Assembly (NCBI GenBank): GCA_037903475.1
Contig: JBAJFG010000562.1
Coordinates: 3,640,501-3,704,500 of the forward strand
From: Ancylostoma caninum
Lineage: Eukaryota > Nematoda > Chromadorea > Rhabditida > Ancylostomatidae
Reading direction: 5' to 3'
Length of the DNA: 64,000 nucleotides
Shown piece after piece: positions 19,801 through 31,183 of the stretch. A program made the position numbers and the translations under genes. Position 1 is the stretch's first letter, and each line of letters starts with the position of its first letter. The notes beneath the pieces are model-generated. The model saw only the letters and a program-made list of their open reading frames with translations. It ran no database searches and was not told where the DNA came from.

Positions 19801-20381
19801 GGTTTTACAGTTTTCAGCATTGTGCGGCGCAACACGGCGCGAGAAGTGAACCGCTGCGAGCTCACTTCTCGCCTCGCAATGAACTTCCAGTTTGTCGCGT
19901 TGGCGCAGCGGCAAAGAATGCCACTAAAGGGGCTTTCATACATTTGCCGCGGCGGCGCCGCCGCCGCCGCGGCAAAAGTGGGTGCGCGGCAAAAGTTGCC
20001 GCCGAGCGACATGCCGCGCTTTCACACAAACGTCGCCCAGCGACAAAATACCCCCTCGACCATTCCTTGCCGCTTGCCGCTGGGCGACGTCGCCGGGCGG
20101 CGCCGCGGCAAAAAAGTAAACAAGCTCTTGTCGCGGCGACGTCGCCGCGGCGCCGCCGCCGCGACGTCGCCGGCCTATGCTTAACCATGGGCGACTGCCG
20201 CCGCGGCAAATGTATGAAAGCCACTTAAGCATTCCTTGCCGCAGCCCGCACGGCGAGCTCGCAAACTGACGCGACGCGGCAAAAAGTGTGAAAGGGCCCC
20301 CCAGATGACGCTGCGAGCTCGCATCGTGTTGACGCTGTCTATGCTTAAGCATAGGGCGCGGCGCGTCAAAACTGTAAAAAC
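19801..20381. mobile_element. GC-rich foldback with 8-bp duplication
   Basis: GGTTTTACAGTTTT and AAAACTGTAAAAAC are inverted ends. CCTAAAGG is present exactly on both sides (19,793-19,800 and 20,382-20,389), an 8-bp duplication of hAT type. The arms are GC-rich (GCGGCGC, GCGAGCTC). It is interrupted by 19,931-20,222. The many overlapping frames here come from GC content. Confidence 0.7.
19931..20222. mobile_element. Inner GC-rich foldback nested in the previous one
   Basis: GGCTTTCATACATTTGCCGC and GCGGCAAATGTATGAAAGCC are perfect inverted ends. The flanks ACTAAAGG and ACTTAAGC match at six of eight positions. The interior is a dense series of GCCGCGGCG, GACGTCGCCG and GCAAAA units. It belongs to the same broad family as its host but is a distinct subfamily. 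Confidence 0.7.
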
Positions 20382-20386
20382 CCTAA

Positions 20387-20849
20387 AGGCAGCAGGAGCT
20401 GAAATTCTCGACTTTGAGCTGAGCTGCGGGTGGTGAAGTACAGACTCAGCACATCATAAATGTGAAACGAACACAGGCAATGATGGCTTACCTGCAGAGA
20501 AAATGGAACATTCGTCGCGAACACGCCTGGCCGTGTTCGTGCGCGGACGAGTTGTCCCCGGCGCGAAAGCCATTGCGGCGTGTGGTTTTGGCCGAGTCCC
20601 GCCATGAACCCCTGTGAATTGAATGCATTTCGTTTTCCCTGTGCGCCAAACCACGCACCGCAATGGCTTTCGCGTCGGGGAAAACTCGTCCGCGCACGAA
20701 CACGGCCAGGCGTGTTCGCGACGAATGTTCCATTTTCCCTGCAGGTAAGCCATCATTGTCTGTGTTCGTTCCACATTTATGATGTGCTGAGTCTGTACTT
20801 CATCACCCACAGCTCAGCTCGGAGTCGAGGATTTCAGCTCCTGCTGCCT
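20387..20849. mobile_element. TTAA-type foldback, near-complete palindrome
   Basis: AGGCAGCAGGAGCTGAAAT and ATTTCAGCTCCTGCTGCCT are the ends, with CTAA and TTAA flanks. The arms are about 225 bp each and nearly identical, pairing all the way to a small centre near 20,618. Transcribed, it would fold into one long hairpin. The left flank overlaps the target duplication of the neighbouring foldback. Confidence 0.8.
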
Positions 20850-22622
20850 TTAAGAGCGATGAGATCCGTCTGGACAACAATAGTGTATTTGAGCACTTTC
20901 TTCTCGAACACGCAAAAGTGTAGTGGTTTGGAGAATACCTAAGAACTTAACTCGACTTTTGATTCCCAGGTGGACATATCCTTAAGAATTCGGGAAAGCG
21001 GCGAAAAGGGTGGGTAGGATGGGGCGTGGATGTCCCATTGAGGCAGTAAGGGAGCACACTTTATTTGTTATGTAAATCTCTTTGACTAGCATGTACACAT
21101 CGCCCCTTCCCTAAAATGTACAATACAAGAATCATTCCCTGAATCGTACCAAAATCGGCGTCGCTCTCGCATACTCGATTATTTCCGCAGAAATTTTTAA
21201 ATTTGTCTCGTTATGCAATCCGTAGGCAACTTCGATTTCGGTACGTACCAAACCATCTCTGTATAGTGCGCATGGGCGCCCCGCATGAAATAAGTATCGA
21301 GGTTGAGGTTGCCGAGCGACGTCGACGGAGGGTGTTATAGTCCACGTGGAGTATAGCAGAAGCGTAAGAATGTGGTTCAAGAACTTTGTGAAGTGCAATT
21401 AACTAATTGGACTAATCTGCTTCGCACTATGAGTAGATGTATCAGCTGTCATTCCTAATGACATTGTTAGACGCTATCATGACTCTTGAAGCGTTAAATA
21501 GTTGGAGGCGCGGGACTTCGAAATGGAGATTTTTACGTTCCGCAAGCAATATTAGAAACCAAAGAAGCAAATAGTGAGGGAGAGTTATTATATTATGAGA
21601 CGCGAGTCGCTGTCATACACTAGCTTGCCATGACAAAGTAGTGAGTGAAAGTCGGCCACGAATCTTCCAAGCCATCTAAACGCATCTTTTGAGCGCGAAC
21701 AGTTCTAAACAGCTAACTGGAAGCCAGTTGAGACGCCTTGTAAGCTTGAAAGCTAGTAATCATTTTTTCCTGTGATTATAACCTTCCTAGAACTGCGTAA
21801 GATGAAAAGACACTGCTGCAGAGAGAACACGATCGTGACGATGACAAGTCACAAAAACGCGCTCGCGGGTGGAGTGATTGTTAATGATCACGGAACACAT
21901 TGACCTTGTTATAATAATTGAAAATCATTGATTCATTGGTCTTATCGCGATTGTCAACAAGCGAAGCAATGCTGGTGCAGCCGCGTCGCGATGGACGGTT
22001 TAACCAACAGTGAAAACGAATGTAGAAGGACAAAATTCGCCAAATACTGTTTACGACAAGATGACATTGATCGGCGCAATACTATGTTCGGTACTTTTTG
22101 CAGAGTACGCATAATGGAAAGAGTTTAAACCTCTGGGCGAGTAGAAAAAGGGTTTCAGTTGGTTGTAGTAAACAAAGTGACCACTGCTGCTGTAGCCTTA
22201 CCACCTTTCCATTTTAGCTACTTACAAAGTCATTAAGAACAGGATTGCTAAGTTACAGTTCGGGATCCTCATTAGCAAACTTGCGGGAGGGGTTAGCGTG
22301 TGCGAAAGTCTCCAAGTTTGGGTAAAAGATCGGCTAAAAATTAAGAAGGAAATATCCTCGTGACTGGGTTTCGATTACAGATTTCTGTTGAAGGTTTGCA
22401 ATGTCACGGGAATCCATTTCATTTCTATAGAAGTAGGGTAACTCTTTCCCGATTTAAAACGCATTTGAACTCTGAAACAAAAAGAAGGAAATGTACTAGA
22501 ATACTATGCCCACTGCTGCTTCTATTCTTTAGCCTGTTAGCTCATATTACGCGTTTTGAAGAAGAACTTGGGCTATAGGTCTCGGAGATGGAAGAGCTAA
22601 TGGGTTCAGTTCTGTAGTGTTA
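20850..22622. other. No supported feature
   Basis: CATTCCCTGAATCGTACCA at 21,131 resembles the terminus of the MITE at 8,141, but no second end was found. Open frames here lack ATG starts or splice support. Confidence 0.3.
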
Positions 22623-23670
22623 AGGGCAATTTACACCAGCTGCGTGCGTCAGACGCGCGTCAGATGCACGCATCTGTTTGCGAAGGATTTTTCATGAAGA
22701 CCGGTCAACGCGGTATGCACATCCTCAGACAATTCCGGGGGCAAACCCCGTTCCAACCGCCGGCCAATCCCCGACGAAACGTTTGAACGAGGACCAACAG
22801 CAGGCAAAAAGCGGGCAGAACCACGCATGTTGCGGGCCAAACGCGCTGTCGGGCGAATCGCGGGCTGAACGCAGAGTCATTCGAGCTAAAGCACCACCGT
22901 CGGGGTTCCGCCCGCTATATGAAGAGTGTCGGGTATCGGTCCGCTTTTAGCGGCCACTGACCGCCGGCAAATATCTCCAGAAAGCGGCCTGAACGACTAC
23001 ATATTTCGGCTCAATAAGGAAATGGCCCGGTCGGAATGGTTGGTTGGTGATCGTAGGGGCGTCAGGTTGGTTCGAATCCTCTCAGTAATAGAAGAAGGCT
23101 AGCACCACAAAACCATGTATGGACCTTGCAAACAGTCACCTTTTCGTATTTCTGATGTGAAATTGCGTATATATGTTGTTCTTATGCTCCGGCGGATCAC
23201 TGTGGATCCACAATGGCGTCGAACCCTGCACTCATCCATCCAAGGTTGTGCGCGAGGTGTGACCGAGTCCCCGGGGGTTGTCACGGTGTCTAATCCGCGT
23301 AACTGTGGAGATTGTTGCCTTGTGCGCTGGATTAGGAGCAGGAGCGCCCGATGGTTTGTGGGTTCATAGCGGCCTGAACGCGGACAGTACGCGGGCGGGT
23401 AGGGATGCAAGCCCCGTTTTCAGCGGCCCTACAGCGGCCTGAACGCGGCTACTTCTCGGGCGAAAACACCCAATCGCTCGTTCCGACCCTCGCCCCCCGC
23501 TCGTTCCGAACGGGATTTGCCCCCGAAATTGTCTGAGTCCTCAGTGGAGAGAACGTGCGGCAACCGTGAAGCCGTAAACGCGTGCGTCTGAGCTACGAGT
23601 GCTATGCGACTAGGGCCTGTTCTTCATCATATAGACGGGTCAGTCGCACGCATGCACCATAAGTTGTCCT
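22623..23670. mobile_element. TTA-flanked MITE interrupted by an insertion
   Basis: TTA precedes AGGGCAATTTACACC, and GTTGTCCT precedes TTA (23,671-23,673). The arms match 12,450-12,674 in inverted orientation (GCCGTAAACGCGTGCGTCTG; CATGAAGACCGGTCAACGCGG). The copy is split at 22,729-23,537. Aligning the two copies gives the original junction at GCACATCCTCAG. Confidence 0.7.
22729..23537. mobile_element. 809-bp element nested in the TTA MITE
   Basis: The ends ACAATTCCGGGGGCAAACCC and, inverted, ACAATTTCGGGGGCAAATCC are strong. TCCTCAG flanks both sides (22,722-22,728; 23,538-23,544), either as a 7-bp duplication or, if CTCAG/CTGAG belongs to the termini, as TC only. The body has repeated GCGGCCTGAACG units and no coding sequence. 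A GGTTCGAATCC motif at about 23,068 resembles a tRNA B box, but no tRNA can be folded. Confidence 0.7.
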
Positions 23671-23673
23671 TTA

Positions 23674-26439
23674 GCCTTTTAATACCTGAGCAGTACTTTT
23701 CTATGCTGATTTGACCTTTTCTGCAAATCAGTGAATTCTCGGTATTAGCATTACTAGTAGTCGCCACATTTTCTATGTTGTAAGGTCCCTAGAAAACATG
23801 TAAATGAAGGGATAATGGTAAATAAAACATATCACTAACCAATGCATTAGACCATGTACGTAAGAAGGGAAGAAAGAAATGGCGCGAAGAACACTTTTAA
23901 GAGGAGTTCTTCTGCGAATGAAACACTCAAGTGTTTAGAGATTGTGGCTAATCAGAGACTGGAATAGCTGCAAAGCACTCGTCAAGGTCACTTAGACGAG
24001 AGGGAGAAGATTGGATACGATGAATAAGCCTAGTGGCAGTGACAGTTCTGGCTGCACTGTCGGATATGGGGAAAGAGGTTATGCGATTGAATGAAGATTC
24101 CAAATGGGATTTCACATTTTGCTAGTGTAAAAACCGTTGAATGGTCTGAAATTGTGGGCAATTCATGCGCAGCACAGAGCAGCTCGGCTACAAAGTGGTA
24201 GCAGTCGTAGTTGTTCACTGTGAAAGGGTGAAATATCAGAAAAATCTTTTATAGGTTAAATTATTCATCGTTAATTGCCTATGATTCCGTATGCCGAGCG
24301 AGCGCATCAAAACTCTTTGAACAGGTATACATAAATCCTTCAGTGAAACATGAAGAAGAGGAAGATGGAAAACCTAGTATAATAATTAGCGCTCGCTCTT
24401 GAGATCTTTAGCTTTCACAGATTCCTCTTGTGCTAGGAGTAGGAGAAGGAGCATGGAAAAGAGAAAAGTACATACGTTCCGAATCCGGCATCAATTTGTT
24501 AATACCATAGTTCTCGACATAACTCTTCTGAGGTTTTGAAATGAAGTTCGAATCTACGGAGATTACTGGAAGGATCCTAGGCTCTAGAGTCAAGAAAAAA
24601 CATTTACTGATTCTTCGAGATAGGTGAAGAATCCATAGAGGCAGAGAATTAGCTCGAGCTTTGCATTAAGTAAATAGAACTGATGATTTCATGCGGCATT
24701 TTAGCCATGTGAGTCTTTGCGAAGGGCGATTGTCGTTTGGATGTCGAGTTTTTATCATCACCACGCTTGGCCCTGTTATTTATTGGTTTGTTTATTCATT
24801 GTTTACACGTAAATCGTGTCATCTAGATTACTTGGAGGAATGCATGATTTGTACGTTGAAACAAGAAAGTAAATCAGAGATCTGTATGACCTTTAGCAGG
24901 CCACTATTATTTTCTTGCCTAAATTGACTGTTTCAACCATTTTCCCTTTCCCACTGTAATCTCACCGTAGCCTTGAAACGTGGGGTTTTCTGCATAGCGC
25001 ATGTGATATTTATGTTCAATTTATTAATGGTCTCTTTTTAAATGGTCTCTTTCATGCGAAAACCCTCTTTTGTGCGAAATTCTAGAGATTTTCCTTTTGA
25101 AGTTTTAACGTCCCTAGGATGGGTTGATGTCGAAGTTTCGCTCTAGGAAGATGGATATTCTGGATGAGAGGTCACGAATGACATTCTTATTCATGTGAAT
25201 AAAAGCGCCGAAATCTTGAATGAATGTGTGCATAGGACTAAAAAGGTCAATATCAGTCTTGGCATATTGCTTCAAACATAAAATATCTGCTGAGGATCCA
25301 ACTAGGGCAAGAAATTGAAACGGTCGCGATCAATGTCCGCGGCGGACAAACCGGTGCCGAAAGCACAAACCGCTGGGATAAGTATCTTTTAGCAGACGAT
25401 GATCGCTTCTCAGCGAAGCGTGCTGTCACCGCCTGGCTGGTTCTACGGGATTAGAAGCCACCTTAGCATGAAACGCGCATATGAATGAAGGAAGAGCCAA
25501 AAATGGAGAAAAATCAGGAAGAAAATGGATTATGTGGAGGGCTCGACGTTACGAGCGCCTTATCTATCTCTAAAAGTCGTCTGTCAGACTCTTTCGTATG
25601 TGACCTTCAGAAGAGAAATGATAACTGATACATTATTACAATGAATTAGTGACCATTCATTTCACTATCGGGGTTATCTGGGTGGCTTTCTCTACAAGGC
25701 AGTGTATTTTGAGTACGAAAGTTCTTGAGCGGGGCGAGAATGAGAGTACACATCCTTCTTGCTGCAGGAACAAGGAACAATGAGCGTGCTTGTTCCCTGC
25801 AGAGAAAATTTCTTGTTTCCCTCTGTGTTTTCCATGACAACAATGTCGATCAAAAGAATACTTTGCTGTCGCTACAGAGGTATTGTTCAAGATTTTTCAT
25901 CTCTCGTTTACCGATTTTCTATGGTGAGCATGGTTTCAAAGTACTAAGTTTTCTTCCCAGCTCTTATCTTTTTTGATGAAGTTGTGGGTGAAAGACGGCT
26001 CCATATATTAATCCATTCCTAAAGACCAATGTAACGCTGTTGTGTTTGGGTAAGATATGGTAGGTAAGACAGCTGTAGCTGTACATTTTCTACGTCTTAG
26101 CCGCTCACTATGCCTTCCCACAACCACTCATTATGACTTCTCACACAGTTGGCTAAAACTGGTCCATAATTACTCAGGTGAAGAGATGTAATAAGCGAGT
26201 AGACGCTTTAGCGAGAACTTTTGCGCTAGTTTTCCCAAGAAGTGACAATGAGAAGTCGTCTTTCTTCCAGCCATAGATTCCCTTTCATCCATGTGGAAGC
26301 TACATAAAATTGCCACCATCTGAGAAGTGCGGAAGAATGAAACGGGGGCTTTGATACGTGCGCTGGTAACCACGTTTTAAATTTTGGGTTAGTTTAGTTT
26401 TTGAATTTTTATTTACTATTATTATTTAAATGATTGTCA
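23674..26439. other. No supported gene
   Basis: The region is AT-rich. On the minus strand near 24,450-24,385 a 22-codon frame begins MLLLLLLAQEESVK and could be a signal-peptide start, but it has no exon context. 25,320-25,480 is a locally GC-rich block without a long frame. GCTGCAGGAACAAG...CTTGTTCCCTGCAG (about 25,760-25,805) forms a short hairpin. Confidence 0.3.
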
Positions 26440-26585
26440 CTGATTACGTAATGCCTAAATTAATATTTCTACCATTTTTATTTTCTGTTCGGGTCGCCAA
26501 AACGGCGGTGACCATACTTTTTTCTCACATCTCTCCCCCCCCCCCCCTCCCATCCCTCTTGTCCACTTTCTGCTTCCGCCACAGG
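26440..26585. repeat. hAT element fragment (right end)
   Basis: CCAAAACGGCGGTGACCATACTTTTTTC, a C-run and CCACTTTCTGC...CCGCCAC match the right end of the intron-1 element at 8,045-8,739. The left end is lost. Confidence 0.55.
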
Positions 26586-26889
26586 TGACTACCATTAATT
26601 TTCTTTGAATCCCACTTTTTTACCCCATCATTCGTTTTTGAGGCATTGCACATCGCATTTGTTAGCATGTCCTGGTGTCACCAGTTGGATACTGTGGATT
26701 CTGAAAGTATTGGACGTTGTCCATTTTTACACTATGTAGAATGATTAAAAACCACAGTTTGGCCTCACCCACTCCTATGCGCATAATGTAACTCTGCCTG
26801 TGTCTCCTCAAACACTGAACAAATAAAATGAAAATCCTTGCTATGATTACGAGCTTGGCGGGGTTCTCCTTCAAAAGCGGAACAAGTTC

Positions 26890-27502
26890 GAGATCTCGGT
26901 TTTTTGGTAACGAAAGATCTGAGCTTTGATGCGCACTGCGATTATGTCGTTTCTAACGCCACCAGGGTAGTCCACAATATTTTTCGTGCGCTAACCACAA
27001 AAAAAACAGCTGTTCTACCACGAGCTTATGAAACTCATGTTCGCTGTCTGTTAGAGTATGGTACGGTTATTTTCCACCCATAAAAACGTAAATTCATTAA
27101 TAAAATCTTAAGAGTGCAGAATAGCTTCACGAGGAAGTTACTGATCAGAGCTATAGGCTATTTCTACGATATAATTCCTCCCGCAGCAAAGGGGAATGCA
27201 AACCTTAGCATACATTCCCTTACACTTAAAAGACATAAATTCGACCTTATCATGTTTCCAAAATTGTGCATGGAGAATATGGTCTCAATCCCGAGGACTT
27301 TTGCAAATTCAGGTCCTCTAGCATAAGAGGGGGTTCGTCCAAAATAACTGTTCCGAGAGCTGGACTGAATTGTAGAGCGCATTTCTTCGCAATTAGGGCT
27401 GCTTCAGCCTACCTTAAACTGAGTGGAAGGCGGTCAATTCTTGTTGGTGTAAGATCATTCAAGACAATGCTGGGGAACTCTCTAAAATCCCAGGTTCATT
27501 AA
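26890..27502 (+). pseudogene. LINE reverse-transcriptase C-terminal remnant
   Basis: Across frames the plus strand encodes TKDLSFDAHCDYVV, VVHNIFRALTTKKTAVL, RCLLEYGTVIFHP and then RVQNSFTRKLLIRAIGYFYD. This is the thumb/C-terminal region that follows the catalytic domain in non-LTR retrotransposons. Stops and frame changes (for example after FHP) show it is dead. It resembles, but is not the same family as, the minus-strand LINE at 28.9 kb. Coordinates are approximate. Confidence 0.7.
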
Positions 27503-27505
27503 ATT

Positions 27506-28160
27506 CTGCTCTCATCTCTTGTATTTCTTTTTTTCAATCTCTAATCATCCTGGTCCGCATTTCAGTTAATTGTTACTGGCTTCACCTTGTTGTCTCACTG
27601 GCATTTCTTTCGTTTTCATTTTGAGATATGTGATTCAAGTAATAAAATATGAAACATTAATAAAAGAATCCCAGTAGCGCTAAGCTAGTGTAGCTCATTG
27701 AGGACAGGTGCAGTTCGTTTCTTGTTAAGCTTAGCTAAAAATATAATTTGGTCTAAAAAGAAATCTGTTAGATTACATTTTATATATGCTTACAGGAACT
27801 GGCGCAGGTGTATAGGTCTTTACTGTTTTTCCGAAGTGAAAACTTATTTGCGGGGCAATGCCCCATTTACTGCAGGTGCATTGAATCTCTCGAAATAGCT
27901 TTATGGTGCTTTGCTAGAATTATGTGCCTGGTACATTGCAGCGTGTACTGCTCGTGTTTGGCATGAACAGGATGAAAAGGTACCCAGTGCTCCGGTTCCA
28001 GAATACTACAGAGCCTCTCAGTAGTGGCTAAGTTGTTATAATTCCTTCTGAAAGTGAACGGAAACTTGTGATACATCCTATCGCAGCGCTTGGGTCGATT
28101 CTGTTACAATATTATTACAATATTTACAATAGAATAAAGAGGCCCTTCTGCAGGCAGCGA
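27506..28160. other. No supported feature
   Basis: This AT-rich stretch between two LINE remnants may include the 3' untranslated part of the plus-strand LINE. Nothing else was recognised. Confidence 0.3.
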
Positions 28161-28868
28161 TATTTATTTATTTATTTAATACGCTCATAGGCGTGCATGG
28201 TCAACCTTCAGCAGGAAATAGTGAGAGCCAGATGAACAAAACACAGCCAGAAGGAACAAATAAGTTAACAAAAGCAGGTTGACTTAAAAGAGACCTTAAT
28301 AAATGCGTTGTAGGGGACAGGGCTAAGGCAAATTACGTTAAAATGTATAAATTGGTTGGCAGTTCTTTCGATGAAACGGGAAGTCAACTCTCCATGGGCA
28401 AGACAGATCTGCACTCAAGATAAGATGGTTAATTCCGACAGGTGAACAGAAAAAGGGTCAGGTGCTCAAGTAGATCTCAAAGCTTTGGGGGCTGCGCCCA
28501 CATCAACCAGCAAAATGTCCTCGTTCTGTAACAGAGTCATGGGAGCACACAGTTCGACAAACGGATATACTGGTTAACCCCGCGGAACAGGTATGCTGGG
28601 CGACAGCCACTACCTACTCTGGACCTGCTTGAGCAACAACCGCGTTAATCCAGTTATGGAAAAGACTGTACTTGCTTAGAGAGGATGCTCAGCAGCCCCA
28701 TTCAGCCCAGATGGAGTGGTGGAAATGGTACCATCCTGAACCCTATCCTTTTGTTAGTGAACATCGAAGTTATAGCAGAGGTGACCGATTATGAGAGCCA
28801 ACATTAACGACTGTACCGAGTTAAAAGTAACAACTGCACGTGGATGACAGAAAGGAAAAAAATCACGC

Positions 28869-29417
28869 TTAAACCACATCATCGAAGCCGAGCAAGTCTA
28901 GTAGATCAACATTCCGAAGAAGTCTCCTCAACTTTTGTGAACTTTCTGAAACAGCCAGATGGCGAGGTAATTTGTTTAGAAATTGTGAGACACGATGAGC
29001 AAAGGAGTTCCGTTCGTAATACCTACGATATATTCTAGTCCTGGGAGGAACCAAGTTTAGGCTAAATCTGCGGTCACTAACAGGCTTGAAACTCCAGAAT
29101 TTAGATGGTTTCAGACGAACTTCACTTCTGAGGATTTTAAAACCCAAGAGGACATCAGCTTGTACTCTCCTATATAACAGACTTTTCATACCTAAGACTT
29201 GCAACCTAATCTTATAGCTAGGAATAGCTTCAGGGTAGTTATCACTTGGAAAAGCGCGATAAAAAGCAATCCTGGTAAAGGTCTTTTGGACCTTTTCAAG
29301 TTTCTGAATATCTTCTTTCAGAAGAGGATTCCATAACTGACTACTATACTCCAAAATTGGGAGGACATAGGCCTTGTACAGCTTTATCAGAACATCTACT
29401 TCAGAAGTGTGCAGGTT
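28869..29417 (-). pseudogene. Reverse transcriptase, C-terminal part
   Basis: This is the continuation of the same LINE beyond the insertion. It reads HTSEVDVLIKLYKAYVLP, ILEYSSQLWNPLLKEDIQKL, EKVQKTFTR and ends LLGFDDVV. The join NLY/NLH across the insertion reflects the duplicated target bases. The final 160 codons are open, so this part has decayed less than the catalytic part. Confidence 0.8.
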
Positions 29418-31171
29418 ATAGTTAACACATTCGAAGAGGAGCTTCCAATATTCGAATATCGAATATTCGACTCTTCAGAAACCATTCGAACGAACGAATA
29501 TTATTCGAACGTCCAATGTCAGAAGTATTCGAATTCGAATATTCGAATATCAAGGGTTTCGAATATTCGAACATTCGAATATTTGAGAAGCATTTGCTAA
29601 AGAAATCTCTGCGAATATCGTCTGACGTCAAAGAAGCTTGTCTCAAGTGATCAGTTCATTCTTCATCGTAAAGCTTCGACAGTAAACCTAGCACAGAACA
29701 ACGGAAGCAAAACTGCAATAGTAAGTATCTTCTGCTATACTTCTGAGATGTGACCAGCATAAACCGCGCTATAAGGTAAAATCACGCAAAACGTGGTTGG
29801 AGTTATGGTCTCTCTCATAGGTGTGGACATTTGCCGAGATATCAAAGGGGAAAAGAGAACGGAGAAATGGGTACGGGATGCACGGAAGTACAGTGCTTGT
29901 GCGCAATCGGTAGAAAGTTTTCGAGCGCCTCGAACCTGCGGCGCGTGCGCGGCGCGGCCCGCTGGTAACAGCGGTCCGGCGTCCTCGATCAGCTGTTCGA
30001 GGACACCTTTCGTCAGGTATTGAGCCCAGGTAGGCGCTTTTCATCGGTTTTCTTTATTATTCGGAGTACTTTGGACCGTTGAGGCCTGTGGCTGACCGAT
30101 ATTGATCGGACGGCCCACACGCCCCGTTTTTTGCACGTTTCAACTTTCTTTGCTTTTGAATGTATTTTTCATTTGTTTTTGGCCCCGTAGAAAGCTGCTT
30201 AGTCCCAGGTAGCCTCTTCTTTGTAGGAAAGAGGACCCTGGGACGTGGCGGCTGATAACGGGGCCTTTTATTTTGTTCGGAATCGTTGACGTTCCGTCCC
30301 TGTTCGCATGGTCGTCAATTTTTGTTTTCGTCGCATGTTTTTTCTTCTTGAATAAAGGGCCCCGTTATCAGCCGCCACGTCCCGGGGTCCTCTTTCCTAC
30401 AAAGAAGAGGCTACCTGGGACAAGCAGCTTTCTACGGGGCCAAAAACAAATGAAAAATACATTCAAAAGCAAAGAAAGTTGAAACGTGCAAAAAACGGGG
30501 CGTGTGGGCCGTCCGATCAATATCGGTCAGCCACAGGCATCAACGGTCCAAAGTACTCCGAATAATAAAGAAAACCGATGAAAAGCTCCTACCTGGGCTC
30601 AATACCTGACGAAAGGTGTCCTCGAACAGCTGATCGAGGACGCCGGACCGCTGTTACCAGTGGGCCGCGCCACGCACGCGCCGCAAGCTCGGCGCGCTCG
30701 AAAACTTTCTACCGATTGCGCACAAGGACTGTAGTTGCGAAGAGAAGGTACAATGAGCAAATACTATAAAAGTAGCACGAGGAAAATTTAGACCAAACAT
30801 ACACACTACGATGTTCTGAAAGCATATTGTTCTCCTGGTGCCTTACTGCAGATCTGCAGATATTTCGTAATCGTGGTGATGATGCGTATAATCTGCTTTA
30901 TTTTACGCGAAAGTTGTGTTGCTAACGCTGTCCGGTTACATCCCTAGTCCCGCTAAAGGATACGCGCTAGTTTTTTTTGCCTTGAATGGCGATCGAATAT
31001 CGAATATGGGCTTCGAATATTCGAATATATTCGAATAGTGCGACCTGTCGAATATTCGAATTCGAATATGTTCGAATATTGGGGGATCCTCGAATATTCG
31101 ACTATTCGAATATTCGAATACTCGAATTTTTCGAATATTTATTCGAATACGAATATTCGGTTAGAACTGTA
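29418..31171. mobile_element. hAT-like element with TTCGAATATTCG arrays
   Basis: It is inserted in the LINE reading frame. GTGCAGGTT (29,409-29,417) and GTACAGGTT (31,172-31,180) are the duplicated target with one mismatch. Removing one copy restores the LINE sequence order. Dense TTCGAATATTCGAA units occupy both ends (29,445-29,585; 30,990-31,160). The termini are poorly preserved (ATAGTTAACAC; inverted TACAGTTCTAAC). It contains the foldback at 29,891-30,731. Confidence 0.7.
29891..30731. mobile_element. 841-bp foldback, TA-flanked
   Basis: The arms are about 375 bp (29,891-30,268 and 30,357-30,731), nearly identical and inverted, around an 85-bp centre. TA flanks both ends, and the termini are CAGTGCTTGTGCGCAATCGG and, inverted, CAGTCCTTGTGCGCAATCGG. 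Inside, CCCCGTTATCAGCCGCCACG and many longer tracts pair. Any read-through transcript would form a very long RNA hairpin. No coding sequence. Confidence 0.85.
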
Positions 31172-31183
31172 GTACAGGTTTTT

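Noticed and set aside
19822..20352. Several overlapping long frames on both strands
   Set aside because: They arise from extreme GC content and GCC/CGG repeats in foldback elements. All six frames tend to be open there.
21132..21398. 88-codon minus-strand frame with a hydrophobic start
   Set aside because: It does not begin with ATG, and its end resembles a MITE terminus. There is no supporting acceptor or donor.
23020..23100. Possible tRNA or tRNA-derived SINE (GGTTCGAATCC motif)
   Set aside because: The B-box-like motif is perfect, but the T stem does not pair, the A-box match is poor and no acceptor stem forms. It lies in a DNA transposon.
28161..28178. Tandem TATT repeat considered as a stand-alone microsatellite
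   Set aside because: Its position at the end of the minus-strand LINE and similar tails at 52.8 and 62.0 kb make a LINE 3' tail the better explanation.
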